Assembly: GCA_022705125.1 (NCBI GenBank)
Contig: JAKJFB010000111.1
Location: 1 to 8,320 of the forward strand
Reading direction: 5' to 3'
DNA length: 8,320 nt
From: Pseudomonadota bacterium
GTDB taxonomy: Bacteria; Pseudomonadota; Gammaproteobacteria; Pseudomonadales; UBA5518
Part shown: piece by piece, positions 1 to 5,981 of the stretch
Position numbering within the stretch: position 1 is the first letter of the stretch
How the letters are laid out: every line of letters starts with the position of its first letter
Made by a program: the position numbers and the translations under genes
The notes under the pieces: generated by a model
The model's input: only the letters and a program-made list of their open reading frames with translations
The model's database searches: none
Told to the model about the DNA's origin: nothing

Positions 1-914
1 GCGGTGATCGGCGTGCCGTCGAAGTGCAGCAGCTTCTTGAGCTTCTTCGGGTCGGGCTCGAACTGTGTCATCAGCAGCTGGCGGCACTGGCCGTCGCGGT
101 TCTGCTCGACGACGAAGACCGCGTCGTGCGCGGCGATGAATTCGCCCACCGCGTCGGCGAAGGGGTAGGCGCGGATGCGGCAGGCGTCGAGGTGGATGCC
201 CTCGGCGGCCAGCTGCGTGAGCGCCTCGTCCATCGAGGGGCTGGTGCTGCCGAAGTACAGCACCCCGAGGCGCGTGGGCTGCGCGGCGGGCCGCAGCTGC
301 GGCTGCGGCGCGATGCGCGCCGCCGTCTGCATCTTGCGCACCAGGCGGTCGGCGATGTACCGGTAGTCGTCACCGCGCTCGCTGTACACGGCCTGGGCGT
401 TGTGCGTGCTGCCGCGCGTGAAGTAGCTGCCGAGCTTCGGGTGCGTACCGGGGTAGGTGCGGTAGGAAATGGCGTCGCCGTCCAGGTCCTTGTAGCGCGC
501 GAACTCCTTGCCGGCCTCCAGGTCGGCCGCGCTCAGCACCTTGCCACGGTCCATGCGGCGCGTGTCGTCCCATTCGAGCGGCTCACACAGGCGCTGGTTC
601 ATGCCGATGTCGAGGTCGCTCATGACGATGACCGGCGTCTGCAGGCGGTCGGCCAGATCGAGCGCGGTGGCCGAAAAGTCGAAGCACTCGCGCGGGTCCT
701 CGGGGAACAGCAGCACGTGGCGCGTGTCGCCGTGCGAGGCATAGGCGCAGAGCAGCAGGTCCGATTGCTGGGTGCGGGTCGGCATGCCGGTCGAGGGGCC
801 GGCGCGTTGCACGTTGAAGATGACGGACGGGATTTCCGCGAAATAGGCGAGCCCGATGAATTCCTGCATTAGCGAAATGCCGGGGCCTGACGTGGCGGTG
901 AAAGCGCGCGCGCC
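1..914 (-). CDS. korA: 2-oxoacid:ferredoxin oxidoreductase alpha subunit (KorA type), C-terminal part only, open at both ends
   Basis: The reading frame whose codons include 869-867 (ATG) is open from a TGA at 944-942 to the left edge. From about 914 it gives 304 residues typical of the alpha subunit of 2-oxoglutarate or related 2-oxoacid:ferredoxin oxidoreductases. This complex oxidatively decarboxylates a 2-oxoacid to acyl-CoA and reduces ferredoxin in the cytoplasm. Visible signatures, in order, are GARAFTATSGPGISLMQEF, then GPSTGMPTRTQQSDLLL, then YRTYPGTHPKLGSYFTRG, and close to the end KKLLHFDGTPITA. Family members with the fused N-terminal gamma domain are about 570-620 residues, so roughly half is missing at the N-terminus and only a few residues at the C-terminus; korB would be expected next, beyond the left edge. 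There is no start codon of its own: the frame begins inside the chimeric junction with the Gfo/Idh gene. The first in-frame ATG (869) lies inside a conserved motif and is not a real start. The family assignment is firm; the exact 2-oxoacid cannot be told. Confidence 0.88.
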
Positions 915-918
915 GTTC
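904..918. other. Chimeric junction between the Gfo/Idh gene and korA, at an 11-base GC microhomology
   Basis: Read on the minus strand, bases 914-904 are GGCGCGCGCGC. In the Gfo/Idh frame this region ends the conserved stretch EALELERRAR. In the frame shifted by one base it encodes GAR of the conserved KorA motif GARAFTATSGPG. To the right of it the sequence encodes good Gfo/Idh protein and to the left good KorA, with no intergenic sequence, no stop or start, and a frame change. The repeat-like GC run fits both partners, so the breakpoint cannot be placed more exactly. It may be an assembly join or a natural deletion or recombination. Confidence 0.8.
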
Positions 919-1290
919 CAGCTCGAGCGCCTCGCTCGCGGTCATCGTGAACGGCTTCTCGCAGATCACGTGCAGCCCCGACTCCAGGGCCCGCAGCACC
1001 ATCGGGTAGTGCAGGTGATTCGGCGTCAGTACCGCGAGCACCTCGATGCGCTCACCCTCGGCGAGCCGGCTCTCGACCGCGAGCATCTCGTCGAGGCCTG
1101 CATATGCGCGCTCGGGGTCGAGACCGAGCGCCCGCGCGTGCGCGCGGTTGCGCGAGACATCGGTGCCGAATACCCCCCCCTTCAGCTCGAAGCGCTCCGA
1201 CAGCGCCGCCGCGGCGCGATGCACGCCGCCGATCAGCGAGCGCGGGCCACCGCCGACCAGGCCGAGCGGAATACGACGCGAGACGTTCAT
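904..1290 (-). CDS. Gfo/Idh/MocA-family NAD(P)-dependent oxidoreductase, N-terminal Rossmann domain only (3'-truncated)
   Basis: The first 129 codons match the nucleotide-binding domain of Gfo/Idh/MocA sugar dehydrogenases, which oxidise or reduce sugars, keto-sugars or inositols with NAD(P) in the cytoplasm. Visible are the dinucleotide loop GLVGGGPRSLIGGVHRAA (residues 10-27), LTPNHLHYPMVLRAL (88-102) and the family EKP motif in HVICEKPFTMTASEAL (107-122). Members of this subgroup are usually around 380 residues; here the family match ends near residue 129, so the substrate domain and catalytic histidine are absent. The same frame then runs through korA sequence in the wrong phase to a TGA at 585-583, giving a 235-residue frame whose last ~106 residues are meaningless. 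The ATG overlaps the transporter's stop (ATGA, 1290-1287), and GAGG lies 7 bases upstream, so translation is likely coupled. In its operon context the intact enzyme probably acted on the imported keto-sugar or re-reduced the oxidised intermediate. Confidence 0.85.
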
Positions 1291-2516
1291 TGCTCCGCCT
1301 CGGGCGCCACGGTCGCCACCGTATCGCGGAACAGCAACAGGAAGACCCCGGAAACGACGAGTGCGAAGCCGGACGGGAACAGCCACACCTCGCGCCAGTC
1401 GTGCCCGGCGGCGAGCGTGTAGCGGTCGGTGATCATGCCCGCGATCCAGAAGCCGATCAGCATGCCGAGCCCGTAGGTGGCCAGCGTGACCAGTCCCTGC
1501 GCCGAGGCCTTGAAGCGCGGGCCTGCGCGCGCGTCGGTGTAGACCTGCCCGGCCACGAAGAAGAAGTCGTAGCACACACCGTGCAGCGCGATGCCGACCA
1601 GCAGCATCCACAGCAGCTCGCTGGCGTTGCCGAAGGCGAACAGCCCGTAGCGCAGGGCCCACGCGAACATGCCCAGCAGCAGCGTGCGCCTGAAACCGAA
1701 ACGGTGGAAGAACCACGGCAGCAACAGGATGAAGCCGGCCTCCGATATCTGCCCGATCGTCATCGTGCCCGTCGGATTCGCCACGCCCGCCTCGGCGAGG
1801 AACAGGTTCGCATTCTGGTAGTAGAACGCGAGCGGCACGCAGATCAGCACGGCCGAGCAGAAGAAAACCGCGAAATTCCGGTCCTTCAGCAGGCCCAGGG
1901 CCTCGACCCCGAGCAGTGCGCGCACCTGCGACTCGCCGCGACGCACCGGCGGCGTCGCCGGCAGCGAGAAGCCGTAGAGACCGAGCACAGCCGAGGCAAC
2001 AGCCGCGAGCAGGAAGGTGTTGCGCAACGCGCCCGCGGCGATGTTCGCGCGATCGTCCCACGCGAACGCGTAGCTGATCGCGAGCCCTGCGACGATCCAG
2101 CCCACCGTGCCCCACATCCGCACGGGCGGGAACTCCGTCGTGGTGTCGCGCATCTGGCGGAAGCACACCGCGTTGGCGAGAGCGAGCGTCGGCATGTAGA
2201 CGATCATGTAGGCGAGCGCCAACGGATAGAACGAGGCGAACTCCGGCGCCGCGTACATGCGCCACAGCAGCACCGCGCCCGCGAGGTGCAGCAGCGCGAA
2301 TATGCGCTCGGCGTTCACGAAGCGGTCGGCGACCAGGCCGACGAAGAGCGGCGCGACAATGGCACCCCAGGATTGCGTCGCGAAGACCAGGCCGGTCTGC
2401 TCTCCGCTGGCGCGCAGGTTGGTCGCGAGGAATGTACCCAGCGTCACGAACCAGGCTCCCCACACGAAGAACTGCAGGAACATCATCAGGCACAGCCGCG
2501 CGCGCATCCTGGACAT
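1287..2516 (-). CDS. MFS transporter of the nucleoside:H+ symporter (NupG-like) family, probable sugar or keto-sugar importer
   Basis: This 409-residue integral inner-membrane protein is close in length to E. coli NupG (about 418). About twelve hydrophobic segments can be seen. Family features include the N-terminal stretch MMFLQFFVWGAWFVTLGTFL (residues 11-30), RMWGTVGWIVAG (133-144), the long central loop around 185-212, LHGVCYDFFFVAGQVYTD (311-328) and FKASAQGLVTLATYGLGMLIG (335-355). The founding members carry nucleosides with protons. Many relatives sit in sugar-catabolic clusters beside GMC, ThuA and Gfo/Idh genes, so the cargo here is inferred to be an oxidised sugar or glycoside rather than a nucleoside. 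The chosen ATG at 2516 follows GGGGAG with an 8-base spacer and lies 17 bases after the GMC stop; an ATG three codons later is possible. The stop overlaps the next gene's start by four bases. The same frame stays open far upstream through the GMC gene, but that extension is a shadow. Confidence 0.9.
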   Translation of the reverse strand: MSRMRARLCLMMFLQFFVWGAWFVTLGTFLATNLRASGEQTGLVFATQSWGAIVAPLFVGLVADRFVNAERIFALLHLAGAVLLWRMYAAPEFASFYPLALAYMIVYMPTLALANAVCFRQMRDTTTEFPPVRMWGTVGWIVAGLAISYAFAWDDRANIAAGALRNTFLLAAVASAVLGLYGFSLPATPPVRRGESQVRALLGVEALGLLKDRNFAVFFCSAVLICVPLAFYYQNANLFLAEAGVANPTGTMTIGQISEAGFILLLPWFFHRFGFRRTLLLGMFAWALRYGLFAFGNASELLWMLLVGIALHGVCYDFFFVAGQVYTDARAGPRFKASAQGLVTLATYGLGMLIGFWIAGMITDRYTLAAGHDWREVWLFPSGFALVVSGVFLLLFRDTVATVAPEAEQ

Positions 2517-2533
2517 GAGGCCGGCTCCCCGCG

Positions 2534-4225
2534 TCACACCCTGCCGCCACGCAATTGTTCGACCGCATGGTTCGCAGCCCGCGCGGTGAGCGCCATGAAG
2601 GTGAGCGAGGGATTGACCACGCCGCAGGAACTCATGCTGGAACCATCGGTGACGAAGAGATTGGGCACGTCGTGCGACTGGTTCCAGCCGTTCAGCACCG
2701 ATCGCTGCGGGTCGCGGCCCATGCAGGCCCCGCCCATTTCGTGAATCGCGTCCCCGGGCGTGGAGGGCGTCGCCACCGACAGCACGTTCTGCAGGCCCGC
2801 GCCCTCGAGCATCGCCCGGGCCTGCTGCGCCGCGTCCTGCAGGAGCTTCTTCTCGTTGTCGCGAAAGCGCACGTCGAAGCGCACCTGCGGCATGCCGTGC
2901 CGGTCGACGAGCTTCGGATCCAGCGTGATCCGGTTCTCCGCGTAGGGCAGGCACTCGCCAAAGCCGGCGAGGAAGAACGCCCAGGCGGGCGGCTGACGCA
3001 GCGCCTGCTTGAAGCCCGCGCCGAAGCCCGGGATCGCGGTGGCGATCATCGGCGCCTCCAGCGCCATCGCGCCGCCCTGGAAGCCGTAGCCGCGCAGGAA
3101 TTCGCCGTCGGGCTCCTGTGCATCGAGGTTGCGAAAGCGCGGTATGTAGATCCCGTTGGGGCGATAGCCGTAGTAATACCTGCCCATGAACTCGGTGGTG
3201 ATGCCGAAGGCGATGGCGCCGTTGACGTGATCCATCACATAGCGCCCGAGCATGCCGCTGCGGTTCGCGAGACCCTGGGGGAAGCTCTCGGAGCGCGAGT
3301 TCAGCAGCACCTGAACGCTGCCGATGGTGGAACCGCAGAGAAAGACGAGCCTGGACCCGAAGCGCGTACGCGCACCGGTTTCCGTGTCGATGACGCGCAC
3401 GCCCGTGACACGCCCGCGTGCCGCGTCGTAGTCGATTCCCTCGACGAGGCTGTTCGCGCGCAGCGTGAGATTGCCGGTGCGGCTCGCTGCCGGCAGCGTC
3501 GAGCTCAGGCTGCTGAAGTACGCACCCGGCGAACAACCGCGCTGGCACACGCCGCAGTAGTGGCAGGCGGCGCGGTCGCCGAGCGGTTCGGTGAGATTCG
3601 CGACCCGGCCGATGGTCATGCGCCGCGCGGGAAACTGTGCCTCGATCCGCTGTTTCATGGCCTTCTCGACCACGGACATCTGCATCGCCGGCTGGAACAC
3701 GCTGTCCGGCAGTTGCGCCAGCTGCTCGGCCTGGCCGCTCACGCCGATGAAACGCTCGACGTGTGCGTACCACGGCTCGAGGTCGCGGTAACGGATCGGC
3801 CAGTCGACGCCGTGGCCGTCGCGCCGGTTTGCCTCGAAGTCCAGATCGCTCCAGCGATAGACCTGCCGCGCCCAGAGCAGCGACTTGCCGCCGACCACGT
3901 CGGCGCGCAGCCAGTGGAAAGGTGCATCCTGCGCTTGCGTGTACGGGTAGTCCGAATCCTTGACCCAGAAGTGCCGCGTGGTCTCGTCGAAAGCATAGGA
4001 TTTGCTCTGTACCGCGTAATCGCGCGCGTAGAGCTCGCGCAGCGGCTTGCCGCCGAAGGGTATCTTCCACGGCGGCGCGTGTTCGGTGGTGTAACCGGAA
4101 CCGTGCGTCAGCGGCCTGCCGCGATCGAGCACCAGCACCTTCAGACCCTTCTCGGTGAGCTCCTTAGCGGCCCAGCCCCCCGTGACACCCGACCCGACCA
4201 CGATGACGTCGAAATCCATGCTCAT
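2534..4225 (-). CDS. GMC-family FAD-dependent sugar dehydrogenase, catalytic subunit (probable glycoside 3-dehydrogenase type) with a four-cysteine motif
   Basis: The 563-residue flavoprotein begins with a Rossmann FAD loop, VIVVGSGVTGG (residues 7-17), with the adenosine-ribose acid at D34. GMC motifs follow: VGGKSLLWARQVYRWSDLDF (111-130), DWPIRYRDLEPWY (141-153), then a C-terminal HEMGGACMGRD starting at H495, LFVTDGSSM and GVVNPSLT. By alignment to glucose oxidase, H495 and N538 should be the catalytic pair. C221, C224, C227 and C231 form C-x2-C-x2-C-x3-C, resembling the iron-sulfur site of FAD-dependent glucose dehydrogenase alpha subunits. The neighbouring small subunit marks it as the glucoside 3-dehydrogenase or gluconate-dehydrogenase-like kind, which oxidises a sugar hydroxyl and passes electrons to the respiratory chain; the oxidised position is an inference. 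No signal peptide is visible, so co-export with the Tat-signal partner is likely. The ATG at 4225 is preferred because AGAGGA lies 7 bases upstream and the Rossmann fold follows at once; the frame extends to 4288 without family similarity. ATG 4219 is an alternative. Confidence 0.92.
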   Translation of the reverse strand: MSMDFDVIVVGSGVTGGWAAKELTEKGLKVLVLDRGRPLTHGSGYTTEHAPPWKIPFGGKPLRELYARDYAVQSKSYAFDETTRHFWVKDSDYPYTQAQDAPFHWLRADVVGGKSLLWARQVYRWSDLDFEANRRDGHGVDWPIRYRDLEPWYAHVERFIGVSGQAEQLAQLPDSVFQPAMQMSVVEKAMKQRIEAQFPARRMTIGRVANLTEPLGDRAACHYCGVCQRGCSPGAYFSSLSSTLPAASRTGNLTLRANSLVEGIDYDAARGRVTGVRVIDTETGARTRFGSRLVFLCGSTIGSVQVLLNSRSESFPQGLANRSGMLGRYVMDHVNGAIAFGITTEFMGRYYYGYRPNGIYIPRFRNLDAQEPDGEFLRGYGFQGGAMALEAPMIATAIPGFGAGFKQALRQPPAWAFFLAGFGECLPYAENRITLDPKLVDRHGMPQVRFDVRFRDNEKKLLQDAAQQARAMLEGAGLQNVLSVATPSTPGDAIHEMGGACMGRDPQRSVLNGWNQSHDVPNLFVTDGSSMSSCGVVNPSLTFMALTARAANHAVEQLRGGRV

Positions 4226-4306
4226 TCCCCGATCCTCTTGTCGTTTTCGCGCGTCAGGCCCTTTGCACCCCTCGACGTCGCGCCGCACTGCACGCCCTGC
4301 CGGCGC

Positions 4307-4909
4307 TCAGTGACTCCAGTGCGTCCCCACCTCGGCGAAGTCGAAGTCACCGTCGTAGCGCATGGGCATGGGGTTGTATTCGAGGAACTCCGTGGCCCCG
4401 AGTTCGGAGCTGAAATAGCCCACCACTGTCAGCTCCTTGAGCTTGGCGAAGAACGGCGTGCGCTCATCGATCAGTTTCGCCATCGCGGCCAGGAATCCCG
4501 GCGGAAGCGGACTCACGTAACCGGCGGCATTCTTCTCGGCCTCGGAGAGTGCCGCAACACGCTGCTCTACGCTGCACCCGAGGAAATCCTGGCCGTAGGC
4601 ATTGCGGCAGGACGCATCGAGCGCCGCGAGGCCGTCGAGAAAGATCCCGCGCTCGGTATCGGTGTACCAGTCGGCGACCATCATCTCGATGAAACGCGGC
4701 ACACCGGCCTCGATGGCGCCCGGCGTATCCGTCGCGGGGATGATCATCTCGGCGAGCACGCGCACCATCTCCGGCTGGTGGCCCTGCAGCACCACCCTGG
4801 AGGCCGACGCGGTCGGCGCCTCGCCTGCGATCACGCGCAGCGTGGGCGAGCCGACCATGACTCCGGCCATCGTGGATATGGCCGCCAGCAGCAGTTCACG
4901 TCGGTTCAT
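4307..4909 (-). CDS. Gluconate 2-dehydrogenase subunit 3 family protein, Tat-exported small subunit of the GMC dehydrogenase
   Basis: This 200-residue protein starts with a short twin-arginine signal: R3-R4 in MNRRELLLAA, a hydrophobic core to about residue 20, and small residues near 29-31 (GEA) as a possible cleavage site. The mature part carries the family marks EMIIPATDTPGAIEAGVPRFIE (54-75, broken by no gap) and, near the end, a segment from FFAKLKELTVVGYFSSELG (153-171) into EYNPMPMRYDGD (177-188). In characterised relatives (gluconate 2-dehydrogenase, FAD glucose dehydrogenase and glucoside 3-dehydrogenase complexes) this subunit has no cofactor. It helps the GMC flavoprotein mature and carries it across the membrane through Tat. 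Its place directly before the GMC gene, 81 bases apart, supports the pairing. The start has AGGGAG 9 bases upstream and lies 23 bases after the ThuA stop. C101 and C112 are the only cysteines; no haem motif (CxxCH) is present, so a cytochrome partner must be elsewhere. Confidence 0.92.
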   Translation of the reverse strand: MNRRELLLAAISTMAGVMVGSPTLRVIAGEAPTASASRVVLQGHQPEMVRVLAEMIIPATDTPGAIEAGVPRFIEMMVADWYTDTERGIFLDGLAALDASCRNAYGQDFLGCSVEQRVAALSEAEKNAAGYVSPLPPGFLAAMAKLIDERTPFFAKLKELTVVGYFSSELGATEFLEYNPMPMRYDGDFDFAEVGTHWSH

Positions 4910-4932
4910 CGCGATTCACTCCCTGTAGGCAT

Positions 4933-5826
4933 TCATTCACAATCGAGCGGCATCGGCGAGGCCGCGGGAGAGCCGATACGACCTGCCCAGGCGATCGCGC
5001 GCTGCAGCAGCCCACGGTACTGCGGCTCGGCGAATGTCTCCGCGGTATGCCCCAGCGCGGCATAGAACACCCGGCCCTTGCGCACGCAGTGCTTCCAGAT
5101 CATCGGGTGGTCCGCGCCCATCGCGAGCGAGGTGCCGTCGAAGAATTCGCCCGGTGCGTAGCTGCTCTCGTCGATCGTCGCCAGCACGCGGATATCCGGC
5201 GCACGCGGGCTCTTCGCAAAGGAGTACCACTCGTCGGTACGCTGCCATTCCGTGCCGAGCGGCGCGACGATCGGGTCCGCGGGCTGCTCGATGCGCAGGG
5301 TCGCCTGCTGGAATTGCGGGGCCATCGGATGACCGATGAACTGCGCGCGGATCACGGTGTCGAGGTACCACGGCCACGGCGCGTGACTGTTGTCGCCGGC
5401 GGCATGGATGCCGACGTAGCCGCCGCCCTGCTCCAGCCAGGACTGGAACGCCTCGCGCTGTTGCGGCAGCAGCACGTCGCCGGTGACGTTGTTCCACACG
5501 ACCACGTCGAAGTGCGCCAGATCCTCTGCATTGAACACGGCGCCGCTGTCGGTGAGGAAGACGCTCCAGCCCTGCTCGCCCGCCATCTGCTGCAGCAACT
5601 GCTGCGCGGCAGGTATCGCTTCCTTGTGGATAAAGGAGTTTGTCTTGGAGAACACCAGCACCGCCGGGTGCTGCAACGGCGGCAGCTGCGGGCGCTCGGT
5701 CTCGAACACGGGGCTGCGCAGGAATCCCATCGATCGTGCCTGCCAGACGCCATAGCCGGCAAAGGCCAGTGCGGCCACCAGCACAACCCCGAGCACGCGC
5801 CAGAACCAACGCCAACGTGTAGTCAT
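4933..5826 (-). CDS. ThuA-domain protein with an N-terminal membrane segment (sugar/keto-sugar metabolism)
   Basis: The 297-residue protein has a basic start (MTTRWRWFWR) and one hydrophobic helix at about residues 11-28, then a ThuA domain (class I glutamine amidotransferase-like fold) from about 54 to the end. Conserved features are FSKTNSFIHKEAIPAA (59-74, with H67), VVWNNVTGDVL (110-120), GGGYVGIHAAGD (135-146, with H142), TDEWYSF (198-204), HPMIW (241-245) and YAALGHTAETF (256-266). The founding ThuA protein of Sinorhizobium meliloti works with the Gfo/Idh protein ThuB in trehalose use through 3-keto-trehalose, and ThuA genes recur beside GMC dehydrogenases and Gfo/Idh enzymes. The membrane segment should place this copy on the periplasmic side, with the exported dehydrogenase. 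The ATG at 5826 has GAGAGGG with an 8-base spacer; the frame is open to 5949, but that extension crosses the AT-richer gap and lacks similarity. The exact reaction (keto-sugar isomerisation or cleavage) is not certain. Confidence 0.88.
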   Translation of the reverse strand: MTTRWRWFWRVLGVVLVAALAFAGYGVWQARSMGFLRSPVFETERPQLPPLQHPAVLVFSKTNSFIHKEAIPAAQQLLQQMAGEQGWSVFLTDSGAVFNAEDLAHFDVVVWNNVTGDVLLPQQREAFQSWLEQGGGYVGIHAAGDNSHAPWPWYLDTVIRAQFIGHPMAPQFQQATLRIEQPADPIVAPLGTEWQRTDEWYSFAKSPRAPDIRVLATIDESSYAPGEFFDGTSLAMGADHPMIWKHCVRKGRVFYAALGHTAETFAEPQYRGLLQRAIAWAGRIGSPAASPMPLDCE

Positions 5827-5981
5827 CGTCGCTGCCCTCTCTCGAGAAATGAGCCAATGCACCGGTCGATCATGGATGCTCCCGGACTTCGTTATCGTCT
5901 TTCGTTTGCATGATACAGCCGGCAATTGACTTATCCATACCGCGCGCACGCACCGCTGCCCGTGGCGCGCGCTCGGCTCTG
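5827..5981 (-). promoter_or_regulatory. 155-base intergenic gap with an AT-richer patch, possible promoter region for the ThuA-dehydrogenase-transporter operon
   Basis: This is the longest non-coding stretch in the window. Bases 5881-5940 are clearly less GC-rich than anything around them. On the minus strand they hold a TATCAT (5915-5910) and a GATAAC (5896-5891) as -10-like boxes, and a TTGCCG (5925-5920) as a poor -35. None of these pair at a standard 16-18 base spacing, so no promoter can be fixed. On the plus strand TTCGTT occurs twice, 13 bases apart (5888-5893 and 5901-5906), a possible regulator site. The part nearer the hydrolase stop is a GC-rich imperfect inverted repeat without a T-tract. 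The ThuA ribosome-binding site lies at the left end. Confidence 0.3.

Noticed and set aside
24..872. A 282-codon plus-strand open frame at the left end
   Set aside because: It is antisense to the KorA fragment, whose conserved motifs leave no doubt about the coding strand. The KorA frame is easily overlooked because it lacks a start and runs off the edge.
583..1290. A genuine 235-residue fusion protein made of Gfo/Idh plus a novel C-terminal domain
   Set aside because: The frame does stay open to 583, but its last ~106 residues are the out-of-phase translation of conserved korA sequence, dominated by Arg, His, Ala and Pro, so they are not a designed domain.
1104..2744. A 546-codon plus-strand open frame opposite the transporter gene
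   Set aside because: Low-complexity Arg/Glu/Gln/Ala translation without hydrophobic segments or known motifs; the minus strand encodes a complete MFS protein here.
4226..4288. A 21-residue N-terminal extension of the GMC protein from an upstream start
   Set aside because: The extension has no signal-peptide character or family similarity, and a good ribosome-binding site (AGAGGA) precedes the ATG at 4225.
4226..4306. The 81-base gap between the small-subunit and GMC genes as a possible small gene, attenuator or promoter
   Set aside because: I see no convincing stem-loop, promoter pair or short gene there, only the GMC ribosome-binding site.
2555..5065. An 836-codon plus-strand open frame covering the GMC and small-subunit genes
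   Set aside because: It is rich in Arg, His, Ala and Val, with no motifs, and lies exactly opposite two well-supported genes with family signatures. It is the antisense shadow produced by strong third-position GC.
5827..5949. A 41-residue N-terminal extension of the ThuA protein
   Set aside because: It would translate the AT-richer intergenic patch and bury the hydrophobic segment. The ATG at 5826 has GAGAGGG at a proper distance and gives a normal membrane-targeting start.
5941..5972. GC-rich inverted repeat just after the hydrolase stop, a possible intrinsic terminator
   Set aside because: Only about six CG/GC pairs match cleanly, the rest of the stem is imperfect, and no T-tract follows on the minus strand. 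In DNA this GC-rich, alternating CG runs pair by chance.
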